Below are positions 1 to 19,429 of a stretch of 64,000 bases of DNA, piece by piece (positions within the stretch are counted from its first letter, which is position 1; the number at the start of each line of letters is the position of its first letter). The notes beneath the pieces were generated by a model. It worked only from the letters and a program-made list of their open reading frames with translations. It ran no database searches and had not been told where the DNA came from. Both the position numbers and the translations under genes were made by a program. The DNA is from Lampris incognitus (lineage: Eukaryota > Chordata > Actinopteri > Lampriformes > Lampridae): the NCBI RefSeq assembly GCF_029633865.1, contig NC_079211.1, positions 2,154,946 through 2,218,945 on the forward strand, read 5' to 3'.

Positions 1-199
1 TACTTTGAAAATATTTTTGTTCAGGTTTTCATTTGGACGGTAGTTCAGCCAGGGGGCACAGTATTGTAGAATCCTGTGGCAGTTGGAAGAATGACGAAGG
101 ATCAGATTGTTATAAAACATTAGCGAGCACAAAAGGATGTAATCTGGATTTGTGAATGCCCACTGCCTACCCAGCCACTGACCTCACCGCTCGTCACTG

Positions 200-650
200 C
201 CGCCATCATCATCATCATCATCGGTGGTTACTCGGGGTCGAGTATGATGTGTTCTCCCTCTGGGTCTCTCTGGGTTCTCAGGTGGGTGTAGAGGCTCATC
301 CTGGAGCCTCATAATGGGAGGATGCCTGCGCATGACAGTTTTTTACGTGGCGTGGCTGATGCGCCTGCAGCCACCACACGGTCCTTGGCAGGGGATGGTC
401 AGAGTCCAATGGCATGGAGAACCAGGACGATTGGGGACCACCCTCTGTTGCAGCCTTCATCCGTCTTCACTGCCATTGTGACCTGGAGACATCTTCCACC
501 AGTTCTGCCATTGAGGTCTTTGTTGGATCGTGCTTCGTCTGGAACCTCCCCCTTGACCTATCTGCCTTGGGTGACCCTACCAGGAGCCAAGCTCCGGATG
601 GCATAGCTCTCAGGATCATTGGTACATCCAAGCTAGATTCAAAAGAATAA
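200..650. repeat. probable dispersed teleost repeat (LINE/SINE-like)
   Basis: This block resembles a dispersed teleost repeat I recall from other fish sequences; the recognisable part runs from the 'ggggtcgagtatgatg' phrase to 'ctctcaggatcattgg'. It starts after a short ATC run. Open frames across it on both strands show no known domain and I treat them as chance. There is no second copy in this window, so the repeat call rests on memory alone. Confidence 0.3.
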
Positions 651-1224
651 TGATAGAAAATAAATATTGAACACGTGCACAACTTGAATGTTTTCCTCTT
701 TTCTGTTTAGAAAGGAATGAACTGGTCTGTTTTGTACAAAAGGAATAAAAAGATTTAAAGTGGCAAGAAATGTTCAAAAAACGGAAATCAGTCTATATTT
801 TGACTCTCAATCAATGAAAGTCTACATGTGGAAAACTTCAGTTTGATTTTAAGCTGACTGTGAAGAACTAAATCAACTTGATTCTTATTTGATTTTAAAC
901 CAAACCACAATATGGAAATGAAACGAATGACGAGATTTCTTGGTTGACAATCACAGAAATACTGTGAAACACAATGCAGGCTGGGAATTATTGGGGTTCT
1001 GGGGGTCCCAACACCCTGAATGACCTTTAAACACCCATAAAGTAGCAAAACTGCATCATAAATGGGTATAAAGTTGACTAGAAACATGTATTTACTTTCA
1101 GTTTTTTGATTATTGTGTTGGAGATTGTGTCGTGGCAGAACGAGCGCCTGAAGGAACTGCTAACATGGTTGAGTTTTTTTAAAAAAGGGGCCTCAGAAAT
1201 GACAAGACAATGAAAATGGAGTAC

Positions 1225-1335
1225 ATTAAATGGTAAATGGACTGCATTTTATATAGCGCTTTTCTAGTCTACTGACCACTCAAAGCGCTTTTTTTTTTAC
1301 AATGTATGCCTCACAGTCACCCATTCACACACTGA
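1225..1335. repeat. short teleost interspersed repeat
   Basis: The segment carries the phrase 'tggactgcattttatatagc' followed by 'ctactgaccactcaaagcgc', which I recognise as a very common short repeat of teleost genomes. No coding potential is seen. Confidence 0.4.
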
Positions 1336-1679
1336 TGAAGCCACTGAAGCTCCTCCACAGGTGGACCAGTATGAAGTTCTGTCTTTCTGAGATACTTGTG
1401 GCCTCTCCCGCAGGCACATTTTCTCCCTTTTATGGTTCTGTTTCCATTCAGTATTTTAGTTTAGTTTTCGCTACGTGGTGTCACTAAATGGCTTTATGGA
1501 TGGCCAGGTGAAAGGACGTCCCATAAATGGCCAGCTCAGCCAACTGCAGGTGAGCTGAAGGTTGTGGATTATGGATTTTATGGCGGTTTGAAGATGTGAT
1601 GAAAGACAGGTTACATTCCCCTTTTGTCTTGAGTGACTGACTCAGGCCGTGGACCTCATGTGCAATCAGGCTCAGAATC

Positions 1680-2216
1680 ATGTTTGCTGGCCATGTAGGT
1701 TTGTGTAGGAATGCGACTCTGGTTTTGTGGCTCTCGCAGTGTATTTAACATAGAATAACAACACTACAACACAACAATCTTCAGATATATACACAAGGAC
1801 TGACTGATACAAGTGAAATCTGCTACTACTCATCATCCGTTTCCATCTCTTTCTGTCCTCTGCATCTTCCTGTGTCACACCAGCCACCTGCATGTCCTCC
1901 CTCACCACATCCATAAACCTCCTCTTTGGCCTTCCTCTTCTCCTCTTCCCTGGCAGCTCCATATTCAGCATCCTTCTCCCAGTATACCCAGCATCTCTCC
2001 TCCACACATGTCCAGACCATCTCCATCTTGTCTCTCTTGCTTTGTCTCCAAACCGTCCAACCTGTGCGGTCCCTCTAATATACTCGTTCCTAATCCTGTC
2101 CTTCTTCATCACTCCCAATGAAAATCTTATCATCCTTATACAGGTGAAATAAGAGGTGATAAGGTACACTGGTGCATAGATTATATCAGAGATGCTGAGA
2201 TAGATGTTAGCAGGTT
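1680..2216. repeat. dispersed repeat split by a LINE insertion
   Basis: The two outer parts (1680-1819 and 2138-2216) match, as one continuous sequence, a second copy at about 45395-45612. Both copies share the phrases 'ggccatgtaggttt', 'caacacaacaatcttca', 'acacaaggactgact' and 'agatgttagcaggtta'. The copy at 45.4 kb is uninterrupted. Here it is split by a LINE 3' fragment flanked by a 13-bp direct repeat with one mismatch. The open frames are not thought to code. Confidence 0.7.
1820..2137 (-). mobile_element. RTE-like LINE, 3' end fragment
   Basis: The minus-strand translation matches the C-terminal end of the RTE-like LINE ORF found more fully at 14888-15982, including GKRRRGRPKRRFMDVVRED. 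It is a heavily 5'-truncated insertion of about 320 bp. Direct repeats ending in 'gtgaaat' at 1807-1819 and 2138-2150 differ by one base and look like its target-site duplication. The usual CTACTACTAC tail is shortened here. Confidence 0.8.
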
Positions 2217-2219
2217 AAA

Positions 2220-3850
2220 GAAGGACGCATGTGTCCCATCAGCTCAGTTAAAAGCTAACTGAGAAGGGTGAGCCGTCCATGATTGCTCATCAAAGGGCCA
2301 AAGATGATCAATCCGCTAGGTCTCAATTAGGTCCTTTGTTGGGTCTGTCTCAGACTTGCCTTGATTCATCATGGCTAAACAGGATCAAGAACAAAGTGTC
2401 AGTCTCGGTTGGAGTCTTGTACCACGTCCCAATTCAGAAACAGAATTTGTTACCATCCCTCTGATCTTCTGAGGACATCTGCTGAGGCTTCTGGGACTCG
2501 GCTTGAGAAGTCTACAAAGACAGCGGGTGGAAACGAGGGAGCTAATCATCTAGCAGAGGTTCAGAGTGATGTCGGTTGTGGATCTGCTTGTTTGATGAAA
2601 CTGGCTTTTGTTTGGGACGGACGGCGACTCTGCTGCTAGCTCTATGACAGCTAAACTAATCATTATTTTCAAACAAACTCCACCCGGGCTGCCATGAAGT
2701 CAGTAAACTAATGCTTAATGTGACAGTTTACCATAAAGTCCCACTGGACATGAATCAGACGAGTTGAAATTAGGGAAGGTTTTGGCCTCCTGTTGGCCCC
2801 AGTCTATGCTCAAGGATTTCAATGACCTCCCGAGTTCTTCATCCAGCGGTCCGAAATTGACACCAAATAAAAGTTTTGTACCGAGTCCAGACATTCACAT
2901 CCAATCAAAAGGAAGAAACACAATCAATAAGCCTTGAATATTCATCGTTTACCCTGACACAACGGCCCGGGACTGCTGGTTCCAACGCCAGTCCAGAGAC
3001 CACAGGATCACAGCGGAGTCAAGGCTAACATGTCATGTTCTGAGAAAACACAAAATAACACACAAGCACACACAATGCTCTGAAACACCGATGGTCGTGG
3101 TGGTAAATACACATTAACCAGGGGACAAATATTTACAGAGTGACTCTCATAAACCCCGGTGAAGAGCCTGCCAGGGATGCACCGCCCGGCGAGGCGGCGT
3201 TGCATAAGCACGAGAAGAAAAAAAACAAGTTTTTTTTGTTAATCTTGTTTAGAAATGTTTTGTTTATCAAGTTTAGCCTATCCTGTGTTGAGTAATGAAG
3301 CTGTCAAAATGATATCCCACTTTTCTAAAAAAATATTCTTATACATTTTTGGCAGTAATGGCCACAATGAAAGTCATATTTGTATCAGGGACATTCTTCT
3401 GTAAGATGCGGTTTAAAAAGAGGCCACACTGAGAAGATGTGAAGCAAAGTGAAAACACTGCCACTAAAACTAAACTGCACTGACGTGTGGAAAGGAAACA
3501 ACCGGTAAAGTAAGTAAAGAGCCAACACTTCAGATGAGAAATGTTATCCAGACAAGTCAGCAGGAAGAACCCCACGTCACTCCACAGCACGGCAGCGTCG
3601 GAACCGAGCCGGACGGGTCGGAACCGAGCCGGACGGGTCTTCACACGGCTGATATTCGCCTCAGTTTCCATGTAAGAGTTGCTGTGTTTGTTGCTGTTTC
3701 GGGTGTTTTTTGTTGTTTTTTCCCAGTACTTGTGGAGGGTCCCGTGACGGGCCAGGCCAGGCCAGGGTACAGTGGGTACGTTACGATTCAATGTCAACAG
3801 CGTCTGTTTGGACGGAGCAAACGGAGGCGGGCCGGATGTCAAAGGTCTCC
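2220..3850. other. intergenic, no gene recognised
   Basis: Short open frames occur on both strands, but none shows a known domain, splice structure or family motif. The segment at 3600-3640 has an imperfect direct repeat of 'ggaaccgagccggacgggtc'. It lies upstream of tdo2 and could hold distal regulatory sequence, but nothing specific is visible. Confidence 0.4.
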
Positions 3851-3854
3851 CAGT

Positions 3855-3910
3855 GTGTGATTGGACGTGCTGAGCCTTTAAATGTCTCGACTGGGTTTTA
3901 CACATGTTTA
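3855..3910 (+). promoter_or_regulatory. tdo2: putative tdo2 core promoter
   Basis: An inverted CCAAT box (gattgg, about 3859-3864) lies about 15 bp upstream of a TATA-like ctttaaat (about 3877-3884). The tdo2 start codon is at 3968. This predicts transcription starting near 3910 with a 5' UTR of roughly 60 bases. Hepatic tryptophan dioxygenase genes are known to be hormone- and substrate-regulated in mammals. I cannot identify specific hormone elements here. Confidence 0.35.
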
Positions 3911-3967
3911 GTAAAAGTGACTCGAGGAAAAAAATCACGTCTTCGCTGCAACTCATTTGAAAAGTCA

Positions 3968-12654
<8,687 letters not shown>

Positions 12655-12884
12655 GCCGCGTCTCAACCACATGAGGGCTGCTCCTCTTCTCCTCACCTGA
12701 CGATGACCAAAACAAAAAAAACATGCCGACGTGTCCTCGGCACACCTGGAGGCTTTCAGATGATGGTTGTGTGACCCAAAAGTCTTCACAAACATGGCGG
12801 ACGTACTGCCGCTTGTTCAAAGATCAGTTCAGCTCGTCAGCAGCAGTGTTAAAAAGACAACTTCTTTTGTTGTGGCTTTTCTCC

Positions 12885-13296
12885 CCTCTTTCTCTCCCCC
12901 ATTGTACTTGACCAATCACCCCACTCTCCCGAGCCGTCCCGGTCTCTGTTCCACCCCTCTGCTGATCCGGGGAGGGCTGCAGACTACCACATGCCTCCTC
13001 CCATACATGTGGAGTCACCAGCTGCTTCTTTTCACCTGACAGGGAGGAGTTTCACCAGGGGGAGGATCACGCTATTCCCCCCAGTTCCCCCTCCCCCCCA
13101 AAAGGTGCCCTGACCAACCAGAGGAGGCGCTAGTGCAGCGACCAGGACACATACCCACATCCGGCTTCCCACCTGCAGACACGGCCAATTGTGTCTGTAG
13201 GGACGCCCGACCAAGCCAGAGGTAACACGGGGATTTGAACCAGCGATCCCCGTGTTGGTAGGCAACGGAATAGACCGCTACGCTACCCAGACGGCC
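12885..13296 (-). mobile_element. tRNA-derived SINE, antisense, in tdo2 3' UTR region
   Basis: This is a minus-strand copy of the family at 6760. The tail is at the left ('cttttctcccctctttctct') and the tRNA-like head at the right ('tagaccgctacgctaccc'), beginning just 230 bp after the tdo2 stop codon. Confidence 0.85.
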
Positions 13297-13394
13297 TTTT
13301 TTTTGGTTCTTATCTAGTGCGAAGCATACTTGGGTTCCTTGAAAGGCCTTATACAAAACTATGTTGTTGTTAGCACTTTGTGGCCCTTTATCAG

Positions 13395-13725
13395 TGGGCG
13401 ACGCCTGTGTCGCGTGGCGTGGCGTGTTGAAACAGACAACAAGGCTGGTGGCGTGGCGTGGCGTAATGTGTTGAAACAGACAACAAGGCTGGTGGCGTGG
13501 CGTGGCGTAATGTGTTGAAACAGACAACAAGGCTGGTGGCGTGGCGTGGCGTGGCGTGGCGTGCTGTGTTGAAAGAGACAACAAGGCTGGTGGCGTGGCG
13601 TGGCGTGGCGTGCTGTGTTGAAACAGACAACAAGGCTGGTCGCGTGGCGTGGCGTGCTGTGTTGAAAGAGACAACAAGGCTGGTGGCGTGGCGTGGCGTG
13701 GCGTGGCGTGTGGAAAGAGACAACA
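13395..13725. repeat. minisatellite with nested GCGTG runs
   Basis: About six copies of a unit built from 'gttgaaacagacaacaaggc' followed by 'tggtggcgtggcgtggcgt'. Each copy has a different number of inner 5-bp gcgtg repeats, so the unit is 45-60 bp. Open frames on both strands, rich in RHATP-type peptides, come from the repetition and are not genes. Confidence 0.85.
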
Positions 13726-14422
13726 ACAGACCACAGACGGCCTCGGAGGCGACAGAACGTTGTAACGTGGCAGTGTGAACTGATCTTTACCTTCCCATGA
13801 CGAAGAAGCAGTATGTCGGCCATGTTGGTGGAAAACCACACGGCCTCTCGGTATGCTGGCCACGTGGTCTTCATGTGACGTAGGTCGACATGCCGACTGA
13901 CGAAACCTGCCGTGTCTCCTCGGTAACGAGTTGGGACGGACCTGAGAAAAGACGGAGCATCACTTATTTTCCATCACTTGACTCTTTTCTTCACGTCGGG
14001 TGGGGCTTCAATAGGTTTCAAACGCAGGGAGCAGCCTGAGACTATTGAGACAAGCCCTAACAGATTATAAAACCCTGTATTATAGTATTTTATAAGAGAA
14101 TCAAGTAGTATTACAGCCCTGAGTGTAAACGAGTGTCCCTACGCTAACACCTAGAACGAGACAAGGTGCACCAATCAGAAGTGAGCCCGTGAGACATGTA
14201 CATAGTGTGGATACCGTGGTAACATAACACGCACCACTGTTTGTACAGTAAACTATGTGGTGTTACAGTAATTTTAATATATACACAATGACTCATAATC
14301 TCTGTATAGATAAATGTATGAAATGTACGTTCACTGTGTACGTGTCTTATACTGTGTTTCCATTTGTTTTGTTTTGTTTTGTTGGGTTTTTTTTGTACGG
14401 TGACTATTCGTTTTCTTGGAAT

Positions 14423-14424
<2 letters not shown>

Positions 14425-14492
<68 letters not shown>
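14425..14492. repeat. (TG)n microsatellite
   Basis: A run of about 34 TG dinucleotides, upstream of the presumed tdo2 poly(A) signal. Confidence 0.95.
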
Positions 14493-14498
<6 letters not shown>

Positions 14499-14587
14499 TC
14501 AAATGCTGTTGAGTGGTCTCTGCTGTAACATTTATTACCTTAAAAACCAATTTATTTTATTTTACTGTTCATAAAAGATGACGCGTC

Positions 14588-14593
14588 AATAAA
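14588..14593 (+). promoter_or_regulatory. tdo2: candidate tdo2 poly(A) signal
   Basis: A canonical AATAAA in 'cgtcaataaagaacatt', preceded by an AT-rich stretch. It is the first clear canonical signal that I see downstream of the tdo2 stop codon on this strand. Confidence 0.45.
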
Positions 14594-14799
14594 GAACATT
14601 ATTCAAAATGTGGTTCAGCTTTTGGCAACACACACACACACACACACACGTACGTCACAGCAATCCTCCTGGCACTTAACAGCGTACACTACACCGCTGA
14701 TTGTGCCAGGGCACCTGATCCTGGGGGGGGGGGGGGGGGGGGACCAGATTCTGGTGCAGCATGTTTTAGGGTTGGATAGCAACTGAGACGCGGTGTTTG

Positions 14800-14860
14800 G
14801 AAAATAGCGTTTTTTTTTTCCAGAAACCATCAACGGGGTTGGTAAGAGTGCTCAACAAAC
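14800..14860 (+). repeat. terminal relict of the foldback family at 61.9 kb
   Basis: The segment 'agcgttttttttttccagaa' followed by 'ccatcaacggggttggtaag' and 'agtgctcaac' resembles the end of the inverted-repeat element at 61874-62915. It stops abruptly at the RTE tail at 14866. Confidence 0.5.
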
Positions 14861-14887
14861 TACTACTACTACTTTCGGCTGCTCCCG

Positions 14888-16630
14888 TTAGGGGGCGCCA
14901 CAGAGGATCATCCGTTTCCATCTCTTCCTGTCCTCTGCATCTTCCTCTGTCACACCAGCCACCTGCATGTCCTCCCTCACCACATCCATAAACCTCCTCT
15001 TTGGCCTTCCTCTTCTCCTCTTTCCTGGCAGCTCCATATTCAGCATCCTTCTCCCAATATACCCAGCATCTCTCCTCCACACATGTCCACACCATCTCCA
15101 TCTTGCCTCTCTTGCTTTGTCTCCAAACCGTCCAACCTGAGCTGTCCCTCTAATATACTCCTTCCTAATCCTGTCCTTCTTCATCACTCCCAATGAAAAT
15201 CTTATCATCTTCATCTCTGCCACCTCCAGCTCCTCCTCCTGTCTTTTCATCAGTGCCACTGTCTCCAAACCATACAACATAGCTGGTCTCACTACCATCT
15301 TGTAAACCTTCCCTTTAACTCGTGCTGGTACCCTTCTGTCACACATCACTCCTGACACTCTTCTCCACCCACTCCACCCTGCCTGCCCTCTCTTCTTCAC
15401 CTCTCTCCTGCACTCCCCGTTACTTTGGACAGTTGACCCCAAGTATTTAAACTCATATGCCTTCATCACCTCCACTCCTTGCATCCTCACCATTCCACTG
15501 TCCTCCCTCTCATTCACGCATAGGTATTCCGTCTTGCTCCTACTGACTTTCATTCCTCTTCTCTCCAGTGCATACCTCCACCTCTCCAGGCTCTCCTCCA
15601 CCTGCACCCTACTCTCACTACAGATCACAATGTCATCCGCGAACATCATCGTCCATGGAGACTCCTGCCTGATCTCATCCGTCAACCTGTCCATCACCAT
15701 TGCAAACAAGAAAGGGCTCAGAGCCGATCCTTGATGTAATCCCACCTCCACCTTGAACCCATCTGTCATTCCAACCGCACACCTCACAACTGTTACACCT
15801 CCCTCATACATATCCTGCACCACTCCTACATACTTCTCTGCAACTCCCGACTTCCTCATACAATACCACACCTCCTCTCTCGGCACCCTGTCGTATGCTT
15901 TCTCTAAATCTACAAAGACACAATGTACCTCCTTCTGGCCTCCTCTATACTTCTCCATCAACATTCTCAAAGCAAACATCACATCTGTGGTGCTCTTTCA
16001 TGGCATGAAACCATACTGCTGCTGCTGATCACCACCTCTCCTCTTAACCTAGCTTCTATTACTCTTTCCCATATCTTCATGCTGTGGCTGATCAACTTTA
16101 TACCTCTGTAGTTGTTACAGTTCTGCACATCGCCCTTGTTCTTGAAAATCGGTACCAGTATGCTTCTTCTCCACTCCTCAGGCATCCTCTCACTTTCCAG
16201 GATTGTGTTAAACAATCTAGTTAAAAACTCCACTGCCATCTCTCCTAAACACCTCCATACCTCCACAGGTATGTCATCAGGACCAACTGCCTTTCCACTC
16301 TTCATCCTCTTCATAGCTGCCCTCACTTCCTCCTTGCTAATCCACTGAACTTCCTGATTCACTATCCCTACATCATCCAACCTTCTCTCTCTCTCATTTT
16401 CTTCATTCATCAGCCCCTCAAAGTACTCCTTCCACCTTCTCAGCACACTCTCCTCACTTGTCAGCACATTTCCATCTCTATCCTTGATCACCCTAACTTG
16501 CTGCACATCCTTTGAAGCTTGGTCTCTCTGTCTAGCCAATCGGTACAAGTCCTTTTCTCCTTCCTTAGTGTCTAACATGTCATACAACTCACCATACGCC
16601 TTTTCCTTTGCCTTTGCCACCTCTCTTTGT
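14888..16630 (-). pseudogene. RTE-like reverse transcriptase part of the chimera
   Basis: From about 16630 the minus strand encodes the RTE-like linker (EKAYGELYD, DLYRLARQRD), RT motifs IPIFKNKGD-type and NYRGIKL, motif A FVDLEKAYDRVPREE, motif B GLHQGSALSPFLFA, motif C FADD, and the C-terminal domain ending GRPKRRFMDVVRED. The catalytic Asp residues are kept. Two lesions separate it from a working frame: a frameshift near 16015-16025, and a TGA where the related copies suggest Arg or a similar codon just after GFMP. Downstream, the frame 15982-14888 is open for 364 codons. It is closely similar to the copies at 1820 and 9107. Confidence 0.9.
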
Positions 16631-17676
16631 TTTACACTGCATAATTTTTTCTTATAAAGTTCAGGTGTTGGGGAATCGGCATATGAACGGTCCACTTCCG
16701 CTATACTATGGGACAGTTCTGTTAGACGTTTATGTTTCTTTCTCTCATGTGCTGTGTATGAGATTATTTGGCTTCTAAGGTAGGCTTTGAGAGCCTCCCT
16801 AACAATAGTTAGTGGCATATCTGGAGTATGGTTGAATTCCATAAAGAGATCTATCTGCTGGGAGAGAACATTTTTAAAGGAGTCCCTGGACAGTAATAGA
16901 GGATCAAATCGCCACGTGCGGTGGGGTTTAGGGCAGTCTATGAAACCTATATCTAGATGTACAGGACTATGATCCGAAATAACAATACTATTATATTGGC
17001 TCCCCCTAACTATAGGAAGGACCCTACTATCCAGGAGAAAAAAATCAATCCTTGAGTAAGAATGGTGCACTGGGGAAAAAAAGGAGTATTGTTTAGTAGT
17101 TGGGTTGTTTCTTCTCCAGGGATCAAAAAGAGAGTAGGATTCCATAAATGAATGGATAACAGCACCTGCCTTCGAAACTTTACTATTAGGTCTTGGGTTT
17201 GATCTGTCCAAATATGGATGTAATACACAATTAAAATCTCCCCCCAATATTAATCGGTAATTATTTAAGTCTGGGAGGGCTGTTATGAAACTAGAGAAAA
17301 AAAGTGGGTCATCCCAGTTTGGTCCATATACATTTGCTAGTGCCACATGTGTACCATACAGGTTACCCGTCACTATCACATACCTTCCCCTGGGGTCAGA
17401 AATAGTCAGTAGTGGAACGAATGGGATACCCTTCCTGATCAAGATGGCCGTGCCCCGCGTTCTGTTCTCATTCCTGGAACAGAACATTTGTCCTATCCAA
17501 GCTTTTTTTAGTTTTGTGTGTTCACTTGACCGAAGATGGGTTTCCTGTAAGAACATGACATCAGCTCTCAAAGATTTTAAATGTACAAAAACCCTACTAC
17601 GCTTTACTGGATTGTGAATTCCCTTTATATTCCAGCTCAAAAAACGAAGATAACCTGTATTCTGAGTGTCAAACAT
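16631..17676 (-). CDS. L1 ORF2 endonuclease domain fused in frame to RTE linker
   Basis: The frame begins with Met at 17676 and is open for 565 codons to 15979; the first ~349 are L1-type. It is an AP-type endonuclease with its catalytic motifs visible in order: SWNIKG (residues ~15-20), QETH, NVYGPN, GGDFNC, SRIDFF and SDHSP. These normally nick the target DNA to prime reverse transcription. After the endonuclease comes part of the L1 connector, ending LYKKKLCSVKQ. The next residues, REVAKAKEKAYGELYD, match the RTE-like copy at 26.9 kb. The downstream lesion means a full fusion protein could not be made today. A recently dead or defective element is the likeliest reading. Confidence 0.85.
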
Positions 17677-18388
17677 TTTTTCTAAAAATGAAAAGAGAAA
17701 AGAAAAGAAAAAGTCCCTGCCTACTAGCTACAAAACAAAAACAGAGCCTTGGGAACCCATGCTGATCTACTAATTCCCTAGAGATCGCATCCCCCATTTC
17801 TAGTATAACCTGGCAAATAACCATATAGAAACCCTCTAACAAGCCCCAACCAGGGCGAACAGTGGTCTTGTTAAGATTATATTAAATCCAAAAAGTATTT
17901 ATATACCTAAGAACTATATATCAACACCCATATTAAAAAAAATCTAAAAATTAAAATAAAAAAAAGAAAAGGAAGGAAAATATATCTACACCCATATAAC
18001 AGCAGTTATAATACAGTTCCTTTGTAGGTAAGTGACACTGACCTGGGTGTCGCCCTAGCAGTCGTCACCAAAGCACTGTTACGGGTCTCATAATAATTAG
18101 CATCCATACACACATATACATGCACACACACGATAATAATAAAACAGAAAAATAGCTTTTTTAACTGGGCAGCAGGTATGAGACATTCTTATTAAATGAA
18201 AAATGTAACATTATCTGTGAGTCTCAAATTACAAAAGTTAAAGTAAATAGATAAAGTTAAACCATAACGTTACCCTGTTGTCTTGGTGTCTTAGCTAGTT
18301 ACTTCCGCTAGCTGTTGGCACTTAGCAGCTAATATCAGTTAGCCACCAATACCAGTTAGCCACAAATATATTGGAATTCATCAACATC

Positions 18389-19177
18389 TTACTGTACATG
18401 GTCCTGAGGCTTTAGAGTCTCCCTGATATAACCCATCGCCTTAGATGGCTCTTCGAACCGCTTTTCTTGGCCGGACGATGACGTGATACGAAGCACCGCC
18501 GGGAACAGGATCCCAAACTTGACGCCCTGGCAGCCCCGGAGGAGCCGCTTAGCTTCGGAGAAGGCCGCTCTCTTCTTCGCCACCGCCGCGGTGTAATCCG
18601 GGAAGATGCTCCCTCTCTTGCCGTGCAGGCTCAACGGAGCTGAACGGGCAGCTTTGCGGAAAACCTCCTCCCTCTCTGAGAAATAGTGAAACTTCACCAC
18701 GATGATCCTGGGGGGTTCTCCTTTGTTGGTCGAGTGCCGCAGGTCGCGGTGAGCCGGGTCTAGGGTCGGGGTGAAGCTGAGGCCCAGTAACTCCTGCAGT
18801 AGTGTAGCGATGGTAATAGTAGGCTGCTGGCCTCCTCCGCTGGTCTCCAGTCCCTCCTTTATCCCGACAATACCTGCATTACACCGGCGTTGTCGCCCCT
18901 CCATACCGTCTACCTTCTGGCGTAGCATAGCGGCTTCAGGTGTTAGCTGGCCGGTGTCCTCCTCCATATTCGTGGTCTTGTCTGAGTATGTGTTCAAGCC
19001 GTCCTCCACGTCTTTCAGACGGGTCTCTTGTTTCGCCATGCCGGCCTTTATAGCGTCTATTTTTGCATTCAGATCCTCCGTGAATGAATCGATCCGTGCC
19101 AAGATCTTGCTCTCCCTGCTGGCGATGGCAGCCATCACCCCAGATAGGTCTGTAGACTCCCCGCCCGGGGCTTTCAC
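18389..19177 (-). CDS. L1-type ORF1 protein, 262 aa
   Basis: An open frame of 262 codons with the L1 ORF1 layout. Residues ~30-100 form a coiled-coil-like helix rich in heptads. An RNA-binding-type domain follows, with IIVVKFHYF and EEVFRKAAR, and then a basic C-terminal part with KKRAAFSEAKRLLR. In L1 elements this nucleic-acid chaperone coats the element RNA. It lies 5' of the ORF2 on the same strand with a 712-bp spacer, as expected for one L1 transcript. There is no frameshift or stop, so it could still be translated if transcribed. Confidence 0.85.
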   Translation of the reverse strand: MKAPGGESTDLSGVMAAIASRESKILARIDSFTEDLNAKIDAIKAGMAKQETRLKDVEDGLNTYSDKTTNMEEDTGQLTPEAAMLRQKVDGMEGRQRRCNAGIVGIKEGLETSGGGQQPTITIATLLQELLGLSFTPTLDPAHRDLRHSTNKGEPPRIIVVKFHYFSEREEVFRKAARSAPLSLHGKRGSIFPDYTAAVAKKRAAFSEAKRLLRGCQGVKFGILFPAVLRITSSSGQEKRFEEPSKAMGYIRETLKPQDHVQ

Positions 19178-19429
19178 AGAGCCCGAGGCTTAAGCGGCCT
19201 GGTCACTGCTGGATTTGTTTTTGCCCATCGCGTCTTCTAGATGATCGATATGCAAGTATGGGGTTGTGAGTCCGGTGTGCTGGCGGTTAAGTGTCGTGTG
19301 TGTTAAACCTAATTTATCTGTGTTTGATCTGGAAAGTTGAAATATTAATGAAAAGTTCGCCCTGATCAGGAGCTCAATCTAAAGACGTCCTCACATGTTA
19401 CTGCTCACCAGCGCCCCCCCACGCCAAAA

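Larger units (their letters stand above)
12655..14610 (+). other. tdo2: tdo2 3' UTR region rich in repeats
   Basis: From the tdo2 stop to the first clear AATAAA there are about 1.9 kb. They hold a minus-strand SINE, a 13.4-kb minisatellite and a TG run. If transcription runs to that signal, all of these would lie in the mature 3' UTR. An earlier cryptic poly(A) site cannot be excluded from sequence alone. Confidence 0.45.
14866..19425 (-). mobile_element. chimeric LINE: L1 5' half joined to RTE-like 3' half
   Basis: Read on the minus strand, about 4.6 kb runs as one retroelement. It has an L1-type 5' region near 19425, L1 ORF1 (18389-19177), a ~710-bp spacer and an ORF2 from 17676. The ORF2 starts as an L1 endonuclease and switches in frame, at about 16630, to the linker and reverse transcriptase of the RTE-like family. 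It ends in that family's CTACTACTAC tail at 14866. No L1 reverse transcriptase or L1 3' end lies beyond 14866, so this is not simply an RTE insertion inside an intact L1. I found no convincing target-site duplication around the whole unit. Confidence 0.8.

Noticed and set aside
13072-13863. 263-codon minus-strand frame with HATPRHATP-type repeats
   Set aside because: It arises from the GCGTG-rich minisatellite and an adjacent SINE.
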